Origin: an uncultured Anaerolineae bacterium
GTDB lineage: Bacteria > Chloroflexota > Anaerolineae > J036 > Brachytrichaceae
Direction: 5' to 3'
Assembly: GCA_938028725.1 (NCBI GenBank)
Contig: CALIMH010000012.1
Coordinates: 1-64,000, forward strand
DNA length: 64,000 bases
Under the pieces are notes generated by a model. That model searched no databases. It was not told where the DNA came from and was given only the letters and a program-made list of their open reading frames with translations. The position numbers and the translations under genes were made by a program. How positions within the stretch are numbered: position 1 is the stretch's first letter; every line of letters starts with the position of its first letter. Below, one piece after another: positions 25,683 to 34,626 of the stretch.

Positions 25683-26237
25683 TCATGGCTGGGCGAGTAG
25701 CCGCTCGATCACGCTGTGCAATTTGCGCTCATCGAGCGTGGCGATCACCACCTCTCGGACGATGCCGTTGCGGTCCACGAAGAACGTCTCCGGCACGCCG
25801 GTGATGCGATATGTTCTGGCGATGCGCTGCTGCACGTCGAGGCCGTTGGGGTAGGTGATGTCGAACTGCTGCAAGTACGACAGCGCCGGCGCTTCGGTGT
25901 CGAGGTAATCCACACCGATAAACACGACGTCGCGCTCGCGGTAACGGCGCCAGGCTTGTTCCAGCGCTGCGGCCTCCTTGTAGCACTCCTCGCACCACGA
26001 AGCCCAAAAGTTGATCACAACCACCTTGCCGCGCAGGTCAGAGAGCTGCAGCGTGCGCGGAAATCCGGCAGTGTAGCCATCGAAGAGCATCAGTGCGAAG
26101 TCCGGCGCTGGCGATCCGGGCTTGGGGCGGGCGCCCTGCTGCGAGACCAGGCTGAGCGCCACGGCAAACACCGCACCCACTGCGAGGATCACTGCCACCG
26201 CACCCAAGCTGAAGAGCAGCTTCTTGCGATTGCTCAT
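25683..26237 (-). CDS. Membrane-anchored thioredoxin (CcmG/ResA type)
   Basis: A 184-residue protein with one N-terminal membrane anchor and an external thioredoxin domain. The redox site is NFWASWCEECYKEA (CxxC) and the cis-Pro motif is ITGVPETFFVDRNG. APDFALMLFDG is the usual start of this domain. It would keep apocytochrome cysteines reduced for haem attachment. It begins eight nucleotides after the ccmH stop. Confidence 0.9.
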   Translation of the reverse strand: MSNRKKLLFSLGAVAVILAVGAVFAVALSLVSQQGARPKPGSPAPDFALMLFDGYTAGFPRTLQLSDLRGKVVVINFWASWCEECYKEAAALEQAWRRYRERDVVFIGVDYLDTEAPALSYLQQFDITYPNGLDVQQRIARTYRITGVPETFFVDRNGIVREVVIATLDERKLHSVIERLLAQP

Positions 26238-26245
26238 GGCATGGC

Positions 26246-26710
26246 TCAGGCGCTTTCGCGCACCTCTTGTTCCAGGCGAGCCGCGTAGGGGTCATTGGCT
26301 AGCGCAGCAGGCGGCTGCGCCGACGCAGACCGCGCCGTGCGTTGGCCGAGCACCCAAGCCGCGATCGCGAGAAAGACCACCGCAGCGCCGAGGGGGGCTG
26401 CCCAAAGGATGGCTGTTGCGCCCTCACGGGGCGGCTCTTGTCGAACGGTTGGCCCGAAGCGTGCCTCGAAGAAGGCGATCACCTCATCGGCGCTCTTGCC
26501 CCGTTCGAGCTGGGAGCGGATTTCCGCCTTCCACTGTGCGCAAGTCTGCGTGGGGCAATCCGCCAAGTTGCGGCCTGCGCAAGTGGGGCAGTTCAGCTGT
26601 TTGGCGATGTGGTAAGTCTGGTCGTCCAAGTTGGCGTCTTGGGCTTGGGCGGAGGGCGGCGTGCCGATCAACGCCCACACCACGAGCAGCAGCAGTAACA
26701 AGCGCTTCAT
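26246..26710 (-). CDS. ccmH: Cytochrome c maturation protein CcmH
   Basis: A 154-residue protein with a cleaved signal (LLLLLLVVWALIGTPPSAQA), a CcmH domain and a C-terminal membrane helix (ILWAAPLGAAVVFLAIAAWV). The redox motif reads LNCPTCAGRNLADCPTQTC, which differs from the LRCxxC of proteobacterial CcmH by having two additional cysteines. The sequence FFEARFGPTVRQEPP is conserved in the family. The ATG at 26710 overlaps the ccmF stop (ATGA). It would reduce the apocytochrome haem-binding site together with the CcmG-type thioredoxin. Confidence 0.88.
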   Translation of the reverse strand: MKRLLLLLLVVWALIGTPPSAQAQDANLDDQTYHIAKQLNCPTCAGRNLADCPTQTCAQWKAEIRSQLERGKSADEVIAFFEARFGPTVRQEPPREGATAILWAAPLGAAVVFLAIAAWVLGQRTARSASAQPPAALANDPYAARLEQEVRESA

Positions 26711-28707
26711 CGTGCCGAGGCCCTCACAGCCTGCCGCACGGCGACAGCCGGCGCAGTTTCGCGCTCGGGTGCCTTCCAGTAGGCCACCAGAAAGCCAAGA
26801 ATCATCACTACGCTGCCCACCCATACCCAGTTGATCAACGGGTTGACGTACACCTGGAACGAGGCCAAGGCGCCGGCGTTCTCCCAATTCGCCAGCAGTA
26901 CATACACCTCCTCGTTGAAGTGGCCAGTGGTGAAGGGGATGGTGGCGGTGTGTTGTTGGGCTGGGTAGAAGTCGCGGCTGGGGAAGACCGCGCTCAAGTT
27001 GCCATCAGGCCCGGTGACCAGCAGCATGGCCTGGGTGGTTTGGCAATCGTTGAATTCGCACGGCACAGCGCGCAGGCCGCGATAGGTGAAGGTGTAGCCG
27101 CCGACCGTGAAGCTTTCGTTCAGCTTCACGCTGCGGATCACGTCGTAGCCGTAGAAGCCTTTGCCGAGCGCGCCAATCGCCAGCAGCACTACACCGATAT
27201 GGATGAGGTAGCCGCCGTAGCGGCGTTGGTTGCGCTCCGCCAGGCGCAGCAGCGCCAGCGGTGCGCTCTCGCCCAGGCTTTGCATCCGCGCCCGCACCCC
27301 GCGCACATACTCGGCCAGCGTTTGGGCAAGCGTGTAGGCGCACAGGGCGAACCCAGCCAACGCGATCGGCTGGGTGAGGCCGGAGGCGAATAGGCCGACC
27401 GACGTCACCAGCGCGATGACGAGCGGCACGATCATCTGCCGACCGACGCTTGCTACACTTGCTTTACGCCAGGCCAGCAGCGGTGCCACGCCCATCAACA
27501 ACACCAGCGCCAGCAACTGCGGCACTACCACCTGGTCATAGAACGGCGGCCCAACAGTGATCCTGGTGCCGCTCAGCGCCTCGCTCAGCAGGGGGAAGAC
27601 GGTGCCGATGAACACGGTGAAGGCGCTGCTGAGAAACAACACATTCTGAATGAGGAAGATGCCCTCGCGCGAGAAGGCCGAATCCAGCATATGTTCGCTC
27701 TTCAACGTGTCCAGCCGTGTAAGCCAAAGCAGCGCGCAGGCGGCCAGGATCGCGACCATCGCAACCATGAACACCGGCCCGATGTCGCTTGCTGCGAAGG
27801 CATGCACGCTGGTGAGCAGCCCGCTGCGGATGAACGCTGTGCCGAAGAACATCGAGGCGAACGTGAGCATCATCAAGAACACGTTCCAGTTCTTGAACAT
27901 GCCCCGCTTCTCCTGGATCATCGCGGAGTGCAGGAAGGCTGTGGCGATCAGCCAGGTGATAAGCGGCTTGTTCTCCGAGGGGTCCCAGCCCCAATAACCG
28001 CCCCAGCCGAGCACATCGTGCGCCCAGCGCCCGCCCAGAGCCAAGCCGGCTGTGAGGAAGGCCCAGCCCACCAGCGTCCAACGGCGCGAGGACTCCAGCC
28101 AGAGGTTATCCGTGCGACGCTCGATCAGCGAAGCCACGCAAAAGGCAAATGGCACTAGCAGGCCAGTGTAGCCGGCGTAGAGCATCGGCGGGTGGATAAT
28201 CATGCCGGGGTGGCGCAGGAGCGGATTGAGGCCGCGTCCATCAGCAGGTGGGAAATCTTGGCGTGTGAAAGCGTTGGCGAAGAACAGCTCCAGAAACAAG
28301 AAAAACGCCATCACCAGCGCCATCGTCATCGTCACCCATGGCAGCAGCGGCTTGTCGCGCCCCCACGAGCGCAGCATGGCAGCGGCCACAAATGCGCTCA
28401 TGATCAAGCACCAGAACAAGATCGAGCCGTCTTGTGAGCCCCACAGCGCGGTGATGCGGAAGAACAGCGGTGTCGCGCGGTTTGATACGCTCGCCACGTA
28501 GCGCACGCCGAAGTCGTGGGTGAGCAGCGCATACCAGAGACCAAGCGCGCCGATCAGCACGAGCGGGAAGATCATCAGCGCTGCGATGCGCCCGCTCTGC
28601 ACAAAGCGATCGTCGTTGCGGATGGCGCCGAAAGCGGAGATGAAGGCAGCATAGAGTGCAGTGATGAATGCGAAGATCACCGCCAGGTGACCGAGGTCGG
28701 TAAACAT
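26707..28707 (-). CDS. ccmF: Haem lyase CcmF (cytochrome c-type biogenesis)
   Basis: A 666-residue integral membrane protein with about fifteen hydrophobic segments. The haem-handling WWD-type motif WGGYWGWDPSENKPLITWL is present, as are RHPGMIIHPPMLYAGYTGLL with conserved histidines and GSQDGSILFW. A large external domain (EFNDCQTTQAMLLVTGPDG to PFTTGHFNEEVYVLLANWEN) precedes the last helix. CcmF attaches haem to apocytochrome c in system I. It leads the cluster ccmF, ccmH, ccmG-like, ccmI-like, dihaem cytochrome. ccmABC and ccmE must lie elsewhere. Confidence 0.94.
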   Translation of the reverse strand: MFTDLGHLAVIFAFITALYAAFISAFGAIRNDDRFVQSGRIAALMIFPLVLIGALGLWYALLTHDFGVRYVASVSNRATPLFFRITALWGSQDGSILFWCLIMSAFVAAAMLRSWGRDKPLLPWVTMTMALVMAFFLFLELFFANAFTRQDFPPADGRGLNPLLRHPGMIIHPPMLYAGYTGLLVPFAFCVASLIERRTDNLWLESSRRWTLVGWAFLTAGLALGGRWAHDVLGWGGYWGWDPSENKPLITWLIATAFLHSAMIQEKRGMFKNWNVFLMMLTFASMFFGTAFIRSGLLTSVHAFAASDIGPVFMVAMVAILAACALLWLTRLDTLKSEHMLDSAFSREGIFLIQNVLFLSSAFTVFIGTVFPLLSEALSGTRITVGPPFYDQVVVPQLLALVLLMGVAPLLAWRKASVASVGRQMIVPLVIALVTSVGLFASGLTQPIALAGFALCAYTLAQTLAEYVRGVRARMQSLGESAPLALLRLAERNQRRYGGYLIHIGVVLLAIGALGKGFYGYDVIRSVKLNESFTVGGYTFTYRGLRAVPCEFNDCQTTQAMLLVTGPDGNLSAVFPSRDFYPAQQHTATIPFTTGHFNEEVYVLLANWENAGALASFQVYVNPLINWVWVGSVVMILGFLVAYWKAPERETAPAVAVRQAVRASAR

Positions 28708-28787
28708 GTCGCTACTTCAGAGATTATAAATTCGCCGCCCGCGCGCGATCGACCGTTCTCAGCCCGTGGGCCGCAAGGTAGGCCACG

Positions 28788-28833
28788 ACAAAAGAAGGAG
28801 GTGTGCCACCCCTCGCAATTCCGGCACACCTCC
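28788..28833 (-). terminator. Rho-independent terminator on the minus strand
   Basis: GGAGGTGTGCC (28797-28807) and GGCACACCTCC (28823-28833) form a perfect 11-bp stem with a 15-nt loop. Read on the minus strand it is followed by TTCTTTTGT, a good U-tract. No intact minus-strand gene lies upstream of it, only the short tail at 28854-28958. Confidence 0.75.
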
Positions 28834-28984
28834 GGTCAAAGTGTGCGATGGCCCTACGGCCAATCGCCCCCCGCCTCTGCAAGACCTTGCTGAATGCCCA
28901 GCACTAGGTCTGCTCGGGTAGTGATGTGGATATACGCTTGCCACTCTGTTATCCCGCTTCAGGCTGCCGATGCCTGACGCTAAG
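28834..28984. other. Spacer upstream of ruvB without an intact gene
   Basis: The ccmF-ruvB gap (28708-29025, 318 nt) contains, in order, the ccmF start region, the terminator, a short minus-strand gene tail and the ruvB promoter. Nothing else was recognised. The ccmF promoter must lie in the AT-richer stretch immediately before 28740. Confidence 0.5.
28854..28958 (-). pseudogene. Short gene tail upstream of a terminator
   Basis: A 34-codon open stretch with no ATG, GTG or TTG at a sensible position ends in LVLGIQQGLAEAGGDWP and a TAG 20 nt before a strong terminator in the same direction. It looks like the last part of a real protein whose 5' part was lost when ruvB became its neighbour. The family is not recognised. 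A short ORF using a rare start codon is an alternative. Confidence 0.35.
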
Positions 28985-29014
28985 CTGACGTTTGCTCAAC
29001 AAGTGGCATACAAT
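28985..29014 (+). promoter_or_regulatory. ruvB promoter
   Basis: CTGACG (28985-28990) and TACAAT (29009-29014) with an 18-nt spacer. The start codon at 29026 is 11 nt after the -10, leaving a leader of only about five nucleotides. Confidence 0.6.
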
Positions 29015-29025
29015 CGCATTTTGAG

Positions 29026-30060
29026 ATGGCGGAGCAAAAGCCTCCTCGCATGATCTCACCAGAGCGCATAGCCGAGGATGACACCGTCCTAGACCGCGCG
29101 CTGCGCCCGCAACGGCTGGATGACCTGATCGGTCAGGACCGCATCCGCGACAACCTGCGCACGATGATCGCTGCCGCGCGCGCGCGCAACGAGGCGCTCG
29201 ACCACGTGCTCTTCTATGGCCCCCCAGGCCTGGGCAAGACCACGCTCTCATTCATTATCGCTGCCGAGATGGGCAGTACGGTGCGCGTCACCAGCGGCCC
29301 GGCCATCGAGCGCGCCGGCGACTTGGCCGCCATCCTCACCAACCTGCGCGCTCGCGACGTGTTGTTCATTGACGAGATTCATCGCCTCAACCGAGCAGTG
29401 GAGGAAATCCTGTATCCTGCGATGGAGGACTTCGCGCTCGATGTGGTGATCGGCAAAGGCCCTGGCGCGCGCAGTGTGCGGCTGAGGCTGCCGTCGATCA
29501 CTATTGTCGGGGCGACCACTCGCTTGGCGATGATCAGTGAGCCGCTACGCGCACGCTTTGGCGCAACTTTTCGGCTGGACTTTTACCCACGTGAGGCGCT
29601 AGCTCAGATCATCGCCCGCGCCGCCCGCTTGCTCAAAACCGAGGCTGAGGCCGACGCCATCGAGGAGATCGCTCGTCGCGCGCGCGGCACGCCTCGCGTC
29701 GCGCTGCGCCTGCTCAAGCGCGTCCGCGACCATGCCCAAGTGCATGGCGAAGGCCACATCACGCTGGTGCTGGCGCAAGAGGCGCTGGCGCAACTGGAAG
29801 TGGATGAGCTAGGGCTGGACGACCTCGACCGGCGCGTGTTGCGCGCGATCATCGAGAAGTTCAATGGCGGCCCGGTTGGCTTGGATACAGTGGCCGCCAG
29901 CGTCAGCGAGGACAGCGACACGCTTGCCGACGTGGTGGAGCCTTACCTGATGCAACTGGGCTTCTTGGAGCGCACCACGCGCGGGCGTGTGGCCACCCAG
30001 CGCGCCTACGAGCACCTGGGCATCCCCTACACGCCGCCGGCGCAGATGAGCCTGCTTTAA
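29026..30060 (+). CDS. ruvB: Holliday junction branch migration ATPase RuvB
   Basis: A 344-residue AAA+ motor. It has [20 protein letters not shown], Walker A ([10 protein letters not shown]), Walker B ([10 protein letters not shown]), sensor 1 (ITIVGATTR) and the C-terminal winged helix ([20 protein letters not shown]). Length matches the family. RuvB rings pump DNA through RuvA at Holliday junctions. Neither ruvA nor ruvC is adjacent, so the usual ruvABC cluster is split here. The end overlaps the convergent ftsK stop by four nucleotides. Confidence 0.97.
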   Translation: MAEQKPPRMISPERIAEDDTVLDRALRPQRLDDLIGQDRIRDNLRTMIAAARARNEALDHVLFYGPPGLGKTTLSFIIAAEMGSTVRVTSGPAIERAGDLAAILTNLRARDVLFIDEIHRLNRAVEEILYPAMEDFALDVVIGKGPGARSVRLRLPSITIVGATTRLAMISEPLRARFGATFRLDFYPREALAQIIARAARLLKTEAEADAIEEIARRARGTPRVALRLLKRVRDHAQVHGEGHITLVLAQEALAQLEVDELGLDDLDRRVLRAIIEKFNGGPVGLDTVAASVSEDSDTLADVVEPYLMQLGFLERTTRGRVATQRAYEHLGIPYTPPAQMSLL

Positions 30061-32876
30061 CCGGCCAAATCGTCGTGCAGGCGCGATTCGCGCCCTTTGC
30101 CGGCCTGGGTGGGCTTGGCGCTCACATAGCCCATCTCTTGCAGCTCTTCCATCAAGCGCGCTGCGCGTGGATAGCCGATGCGCAGCTTGCGCTGCAACAG
30201 CGAGGTGCTCACGGTGCCGTTGGAGCGGATAATCTCCATGGCGCGCTCGATCAAGTCGTCGTCCTCGCTGCTGTCGCTGATGACGCTGCTGCGCCCACTG
30301 CCGCGGGCGCGCTCGGCTGCCAGCTCGGCCACCACCGCCTCCCATGGCACCTCTGCGTCGGCTACAGCTTCTGCAGATGTGCTTGAGCGTTCGGCTTCCA
30401 CTGTCCGCTTCCACCACCGTACGATCTCCTCCAGCTCCTTGTCGCTGACGAAGCAGCCTTGCACGCGCTGGGGCACGCCCTGCTCGGGGTGGAGGAAAAG
30501 CATGTCGCCTCGGCCCAGCAGCGTCTCGGCGCCTACTTGGTCAAGGATCACGCGCGAGTCGGTTGCTGAAGCAACGGCGAAGGAGATGCGGGCGGGGAAG
30601 TTTGCCTTGATCAGGCCGGTCACTACGTCCACGCTGGGCCGCTGGGTGGCAACCACCAGGTGGATGCCAGTGGCGCGCGCCATCTGCGCCAATCGACAGA
30701 TGGTCCTCTCCGTATCAATGGGCGACTGCAGCATCAGGTCTGCCAGCTCGTCAATCAACACGACGATGCGCGGCAGCGGAGCCTCTTTTTTGCGCGCCAT
30801 GATCGCGTTGTAGTCTTGCAGGTTGCGCGCGCCTAACTCAGCAAAGCGGGCGTAGCGGGCGTCCATCTCGCGCGTCACCCAGCGCAAGACAGCGGGGATG
30901 CGCTCCAGGTCGCTTTCGGGCTTGCCGATGATGTGAGGCAGGCCGGCGAAGCGCGACAGCTCCACCATCTTGGGGTCAATCAGCACCAGCTTCAAGTCCT
31001 CGGGTCGGTTGTTCATCACCAGCGACACGATCATCGCGCTGAGGCACACGCTTTTGCCGCTGCCCGTTGTGCCAGCGATCAACAGGTGCGGCATGCGCGC
31101 CAAGTCAGCGCAGATCGGTGCTCCGCTCACATCACGCCCGAGCGCCACTGTCAACGGCGACTTCTCCGCCATGCGGCGGAAGGTGTCGCTCTCCAGGATG
31201 GAGCGCAGGTCCACGGTGGTGAATTGCGCGTTTGGCACTTCGATCCCCACTAAGCCGCGGCCGGGGATCGGCGCCTCGATGCGCACGGATGTGGCGGCCA
31301 GCGCCAGCGCCAGGTCGTTCTGCAGCGCTGCAATCGCGCCCACGCGAACTTTTTGAATTTGCTTTTGCCAGCTCACCACCAACTGCGAGGCGTGTTTGCC
31401 GCTCTCCACTGCACCGGCCAACCCCAGCTCGGACATGGCCCGGCTGAGCGCCTCTCTCGCGCGCAGCGCCTCGGCGACGCCAGCAGGGCACTGCACGACC
31501 AATCGCTCCGTGAGCATGTCCGACGTGGCGAAGTCGTCGAAGCTGAACAGTTGCTCCGCAAGTGTGCTCACCAGATCGCGGTGCAAAGCGTTGATCTGGG
31601 CAGCTCTGATCTTCTGCGTTCGGTCATCGTCTGCGCCGATCTCCAACACAACCCGGCTGTTGCGACGGTCGCGCTCGTGGATGAGCAAGCTCAAGTCGTT
31701 GGCCAGCAGCAAGCGTTCCAACAGGCGGCGAAAGCCTATGTCGCGCGCATCCATCAAAGCGGCCGGCGCTGTCAGCATGGCGGTGGTGCGATCCACTGAG
31801 ACCTCGATCACCACTGAGTCGTGCAGGGCGGCAACGAGCGCTGCCCGCAGGCGCTGTGATGCCTTCTCCCGCGACTGGGTGCCGCGCTCTGTGTAGCCTG
31901 GCTCTACCCCGAACTGAGTGACCGTCGGGCCGCGACGCACTTCCACCACCTTCCCCGAAAGCCCAAATTGGGCTAGCGTGGTCTCAATCACCTGGGCCTG
32001 GCGCTTCACCTCCTCTTCGGAGAGCCGATGCGGCTTGGACGGTTTGAGCAAGTCCAGCGGTGGCAGCGTGGTGGGGCGCGCGTGTGGCTGCGTGGAGCGA
32101 CGTGACGCGCTGGCCTCCTCGCTGCGGATGATGACCAGCTCGGCGGTCATGCCGGTTGGGGTGGGCGATCGGCGGGGTGGGGTGGCGCTCGGTTCAGGGG
32201 CGGGCTTGCGCGCGGGCGGTGAGCGCCGCGGTCGACTTGGCTCAACCTTCTCGGCCTGCGGCAGCGTCGGCGTTGTGGGCTCGCCGGTTGCTGGCTGCTG
32301 GATGGCAAGGGAGAGGGATGGCGGGCGAGGCGCGGGTTGCCGGCGACGCATCAGCCAGGGCGTTGCGACCACTAAGCTGCCGAGCGCTGTCAGCAGCATC
32401 CAAACCAGCACGCTCACGACGCGCCCGGCTGTCCAAGTGGCGCTGTTGGCGCCGAGGGCGCGCCAGAGCAGCTCGGCCATCACCCATCCCACCGCGCCGC
32501 CGGCAGTGCCGGATTGTGCTACAGCATAGCCATCACGTTCGGGAGTCACTGCCAGGCTGTGCAGCAGCGCCAGCAAGGCGATAAACGCCAGCTCGCCGAA
32601 CACCACGCGCGTGAGCAAGCTGCGCGTGATCGCAATTTCAGGATGTCGGATCAGCCGAACACCGAAGCCGATCAACACAACGCACAGGGGCAGCACGCCG
32701 AACCCAAACACCTGTCTCAGCAGTGCTGCCCAACGGGCGACTAATCCATCCCCATTCAGCCCTGCTGCGCTGATGAGCGTGAGTGAGCCGAGCAGAACAG
32801 TGGCGCTCCCCACGGCGTAACGCCACCAGTGAGCGGCGATTTGCGCGCGCGCGGATGGAGCGTCTGAGTTGGTCAT
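30057..32876 (-). CDS. ftsK: DNA translocase FtsK/SpoIIIE
   Basis: A 939-residue translocase. Four membrane helices lie in residues 1-165, followed by a Pro/Arg/Thr-rich linker (about 165-290) and the alpha/beta motor. Walker A is [11 protein letters not shown] near residue 603, and Walker B-type [12 protein letters not shown] follows near residue 710. The C-terminal gamma domain is a winged helix ([20 protein letters not shown]) that reads chromosome polarity sequences. The motor is interrupted by a longer than usual section before Walker A, including AVSKAMSEL-like regions that belong to the alpha domain. It moves chromosome ends through the division septum. Confidence 0.93.
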   Translation of the reverse strand: MTNSDAPSARAQIAAHWWRYAVGSATVLLGSLTLISAAGLNGDGLVARWAALLRQVFGFGVLPLCVVLIGFGVRLIRHPEIAITRSLLTRVVFGELAFIALLALLHSLAVTPERDGYAVAQSGTAGGAVGWVMAELLWRALGANSATWTAGRVVSVLVWMLLTALGSLVVATPWLMRRRQPAPRPPSLSLAIQQPATGEPTTPTLPQAEKVEPSRPRRSPPARKPAPEPSATPPRRSPTPTGMTAELVIIRSEEASASRRSTQPHARPTTLPPLDLLKPSKPHRLSEEEVKRQAQVIETTLAQFGLSGKVVEVRRGPTVTQFGVEPGYTERGTQSREKASQRLRAALVAALHDSVVIEVSVDRTTAMLTAPAALMDARDIGFRRLLERLLLANDLSLLIHERDRRNSRVVLEIGADDDRTQKIRAAQINALHRDLVSTLAEQLFSFDDFATSDMLTERLVVQCPAGVAEALRAREALSRAMSELGLAGAVESGKHASQLVVSWQKQIQKVRVGAIAALQNDLALALAATSVRIEAPIPGRGLVGIEVPNAQFTTVDLRSILESDTFRRMAEKSPLTVALGRDVSGAPICADLARMPHLLIAGTTGSGKSVCLSAMIVSLVMNNRPEDLKLVLIDPKMVELSRFAGLPHIIGKPESDLERIPAVLRWVTREMDARYARFAELGARNLQDYNAIMARKKEAPLPRIVVLIDELADLMLQSPIDTERTICRLAQMARATGIHLVVATQRPSVDVVTGLIKANFPARISFAVASATDSRVILDQVGAETLLGRGDMLFLHPEQGVPQRVQGCFVSDKELEEIVRWWKRTVEAERSSTSAEAVADAEVPWEAVVAELAAERARGSGRSSVISDSSEDDDLIERAMEIIRSNGTVSTSLLQRKLRIGYPRAARLMEELQEMGYVSAKPTQAGKGRESRLHDDLAG

Positions 32877-32951
32877 GATGTGAAACGTTTTTAAGGATTA
32901 TACGCGCCGCCTGGACGTGCGAAGCCCAACACTCGTCGCTGGGGCTTCTGG

Positions 32952-32957
32952 TATCAT
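32952..32957 (+). promoter_or_regulatory. Probable -10 box of tRNA(CAU)
   Basis: TATCAT lies 17 nt before the tRNA 5' end. No convincing -35 is visible. Confidence 0.4.
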
Positions 32958-32974
32958 GCCCGCAGCCGAGGCGT

Positions 32975-33047
32975 GGGCCTGTAGCTCAGCGGTCAGAGCG
33001 GGCGGCTCATAACCGTCGGGTCGCAGGTTCGAATCCTGCCGGGCCCA
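32975..33047 (+). tRNA. tRNA with anticodon CAU (Ile2 or elongator Met)
   Basis: A 73-nt cloverleaf. The acceptor stem is GGGCCTG/CGGGCCC with discriminator A, and the anticodon stem GGCGG/CCGTC encloses CTCATAA. The T loop is TTCGAAT. The acceptor is fully paired at position 1-72 and the anticodon stem lacks three consecutive G-C pairs, so it is not the initiator. Isoleucine tRNA (lysidine-modified CAU) and elongator methionine tRNA cannot be separated by eye. CCA is not encoded. Confidence 0.9.
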
Positions 33048-33078
33048 TCTGTTTGCACAAGGCGTTGCGGGGGCGCCG

Positions 33079-34614
33079 ATGAGCTTTTTAACGTTTGCTG
33101 ACATGCTGCGCCGCGCTACGTGGCGGCTGCCTGAGCGTCAGTTCCTGCACTGGAGCGACCGAGGGCGCACGATCACCTACGCCGAGGGCGAAGTGCTCAG
33201 CGACGCGGTAGCCGGCGCGCTGGCTGAGCTGGGCGTGCACAAGGGGGATCGCGTTGGCATCTTTGCGCACAACGGCCTGGACTACGTGATGGCAATGTTT
33301 GGCGCTTGGAAGCTGGGCGCGATCTCCGCACACATCAACGTGCTGCAAGCCGACAACCTGAGCTGGTTTGTCCAGGACGCAGCACCGCGTGTGTTGATTT
33401 ACACCGGTGACTTGCACGAGGTGGTGGCGCGCAATCGCCCGTATATGCCGTCGGTGCAGCATTACATCTGCTTCGACGGCGAGCGACCTGGTGCGCTGGA
33501 CTGGAACGCGTTGCTAGCAGCGCGCCTCACGCCTCCAGCCGTGCACGTGGATGGCAACGACGCGGCGCATTTGTCCTACACCTCCGGCTCCTCCGGCAAG
33601 CCGAAGGGCGTGATTTTGGCGCATGGGCCGACCGCGCGCGCCACACACTGCATCGCCGAGCGGCTGCAACTCACTAAGGAGGACATCTCGCTCGGACCGA
33701 CCTCGCTGGCCAGCTCCTACCACTTGGTGGGCAACCTGCTGCCGGCGATTCACCGCGGCGCCTGCGTGGGCGTGCGCGCGCGCTGGGATGCATCCACCGT
33801 CTGGCAGGAGATGGATCGGCGCGGTGTCACGTTCTTGGTTGCGAACCCGCTGTTGCTGGGCGAACTGCTGTCCTCTTGCCGGGCGGTGGGGCGCAAGCCG
33901 GTGGCCTTGCGCTTTGTGCTCTCTGGTGGCGCGCCGGTGCCGCCGGAGCTGAAGCAGGCCTACCAAGAGGAGCTGGGTGTGCCGCTTGTGGAGTCGTACG
34001 GCCAGTCGGAGCTGGGCGGCTTTGTGGCGTTGGGCTACCCTCGCCTCGAACACAGTGCCAAGTTCGCCGCCATTGGCCCTGAGCTGCCCGACCGCGAGGT
34101 GCGCATCACCGATGAGGCTGGGCGCGAAGTGCCCATCGGCACGCCGGGCGAAATCCTCATCCGCGGCGGGGTGATGATCGGCTATCACAACCTGCCGGAG
34201 AAGACCGCCGAGGCGCTGCGCGACGGCTGGTTGCACACCGGCGACGTGGGCGTGATGGATGCCGACGGCTACATCCGCTTGATCGGCCGCTGGAGCGAGC
34301 GAATCGTGATGAACGGCCAGGTGATCTTCCCGCGCCCGTTGGAGGAAGCGCTGCTGCGCCATCCTGCTGTGCGCTACGCGTGCGTGATCGCCCAGCCCGA
34401 CCCGCACGCCGGCCAAGTGCCCAAAGCAGTGGTGGAGCTACACCCCGGCGCTGAGGCAACGCCCGAAGCGCTGATGGAGCATTGCAACACTGTGTTGGGC
34501 GCAGCCAACACGCTGCGCGCGATCGAGATCATCGCGCACATGCCAATGACGCCCACCGGCAAGATCGGGCGCGCTGAGCTGCAAGCCCGCGAAAATCAGC
34601 GCAGCGTCTGGTGA
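33079..34614 (+). CDS. AMP-forming acyl-CoA synthetase-family ligase
   Basis: A 511-residue adenylate-forming enzyme. The P-loop-like A3 motif is SYTSGSSGKPKGVILAHG, A5 is LVESYGQSELGGF, A7 is GWLHTGDVGVMDADGYI and A10 ends MTPTGKIGRAEL with the catalytic Lys. A8 reads SERIVMNGQVIFPRPLEEAL, in which the usual Gly-Glu-Asn is replaced. Such enzymes activate fatty or aromatic acids to acyl-AMP then acyl-CoA; the substrate is not evident. It stands alone between tRNA(CAU) and the convergent ABC exporter. Confidence 0.87.
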   Translation: MSFLTFADMLRRATWRLPERQFLHWSDRGRTITYAEGEVLSDAVAGALAELGVHKGDRVGIFAHNGLDYVMAMFGAWKLGAISAHINVLQADNLSWFVQDAAPRVLIYTGDLHEVVARNRPYMPSVQHYICFDGERPGALDWNALLAARLTPPAVHVDGNDAAHLSYTSGSSGKPKGVILAHGPTARATHCIAERLQLTKEDISLGPTSLASSYHLVGNLLPAIHRGACVGVRARWDASTVWQEMDRRGVTFLVANPLLLGELLSSCRAVGRKPVALRFVLSGGAPVPPELKQAYQEELGVPLVESYGQSELGGFVALGYPRLEHSAKFAAIGPELPDREVRITDEAGREVPIGTPGEILIRGGVMIGYHNLPEKTAEALRDGWLHTGDVGVMDADGYIRLIGRWSERIVMNGQVIFPRPLEEALLRHPAVRYACVIAQPDPHAGQVPKAVVELHPGAEATPEALMEHCNTVLGAANTLRAIEIIAHMPMTPTGKIGRAELQARENQRSVW

Positions 34615-34626
34615 GCTGAAGCGCTG

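Noticed and set aside
26122-27393. A 423-residue plus-strand frame across the ccm genes
   Set aside because: It is antisense to ccmG, ccmH and ccmF, which have full family motifs.
29165-29195. Runs of alternating GC such as CGCGCGCGCG
   Set aside because: They recur throughout coding regions as a result of Ala/Arg codons in GC-rich DNA and show no array structure.
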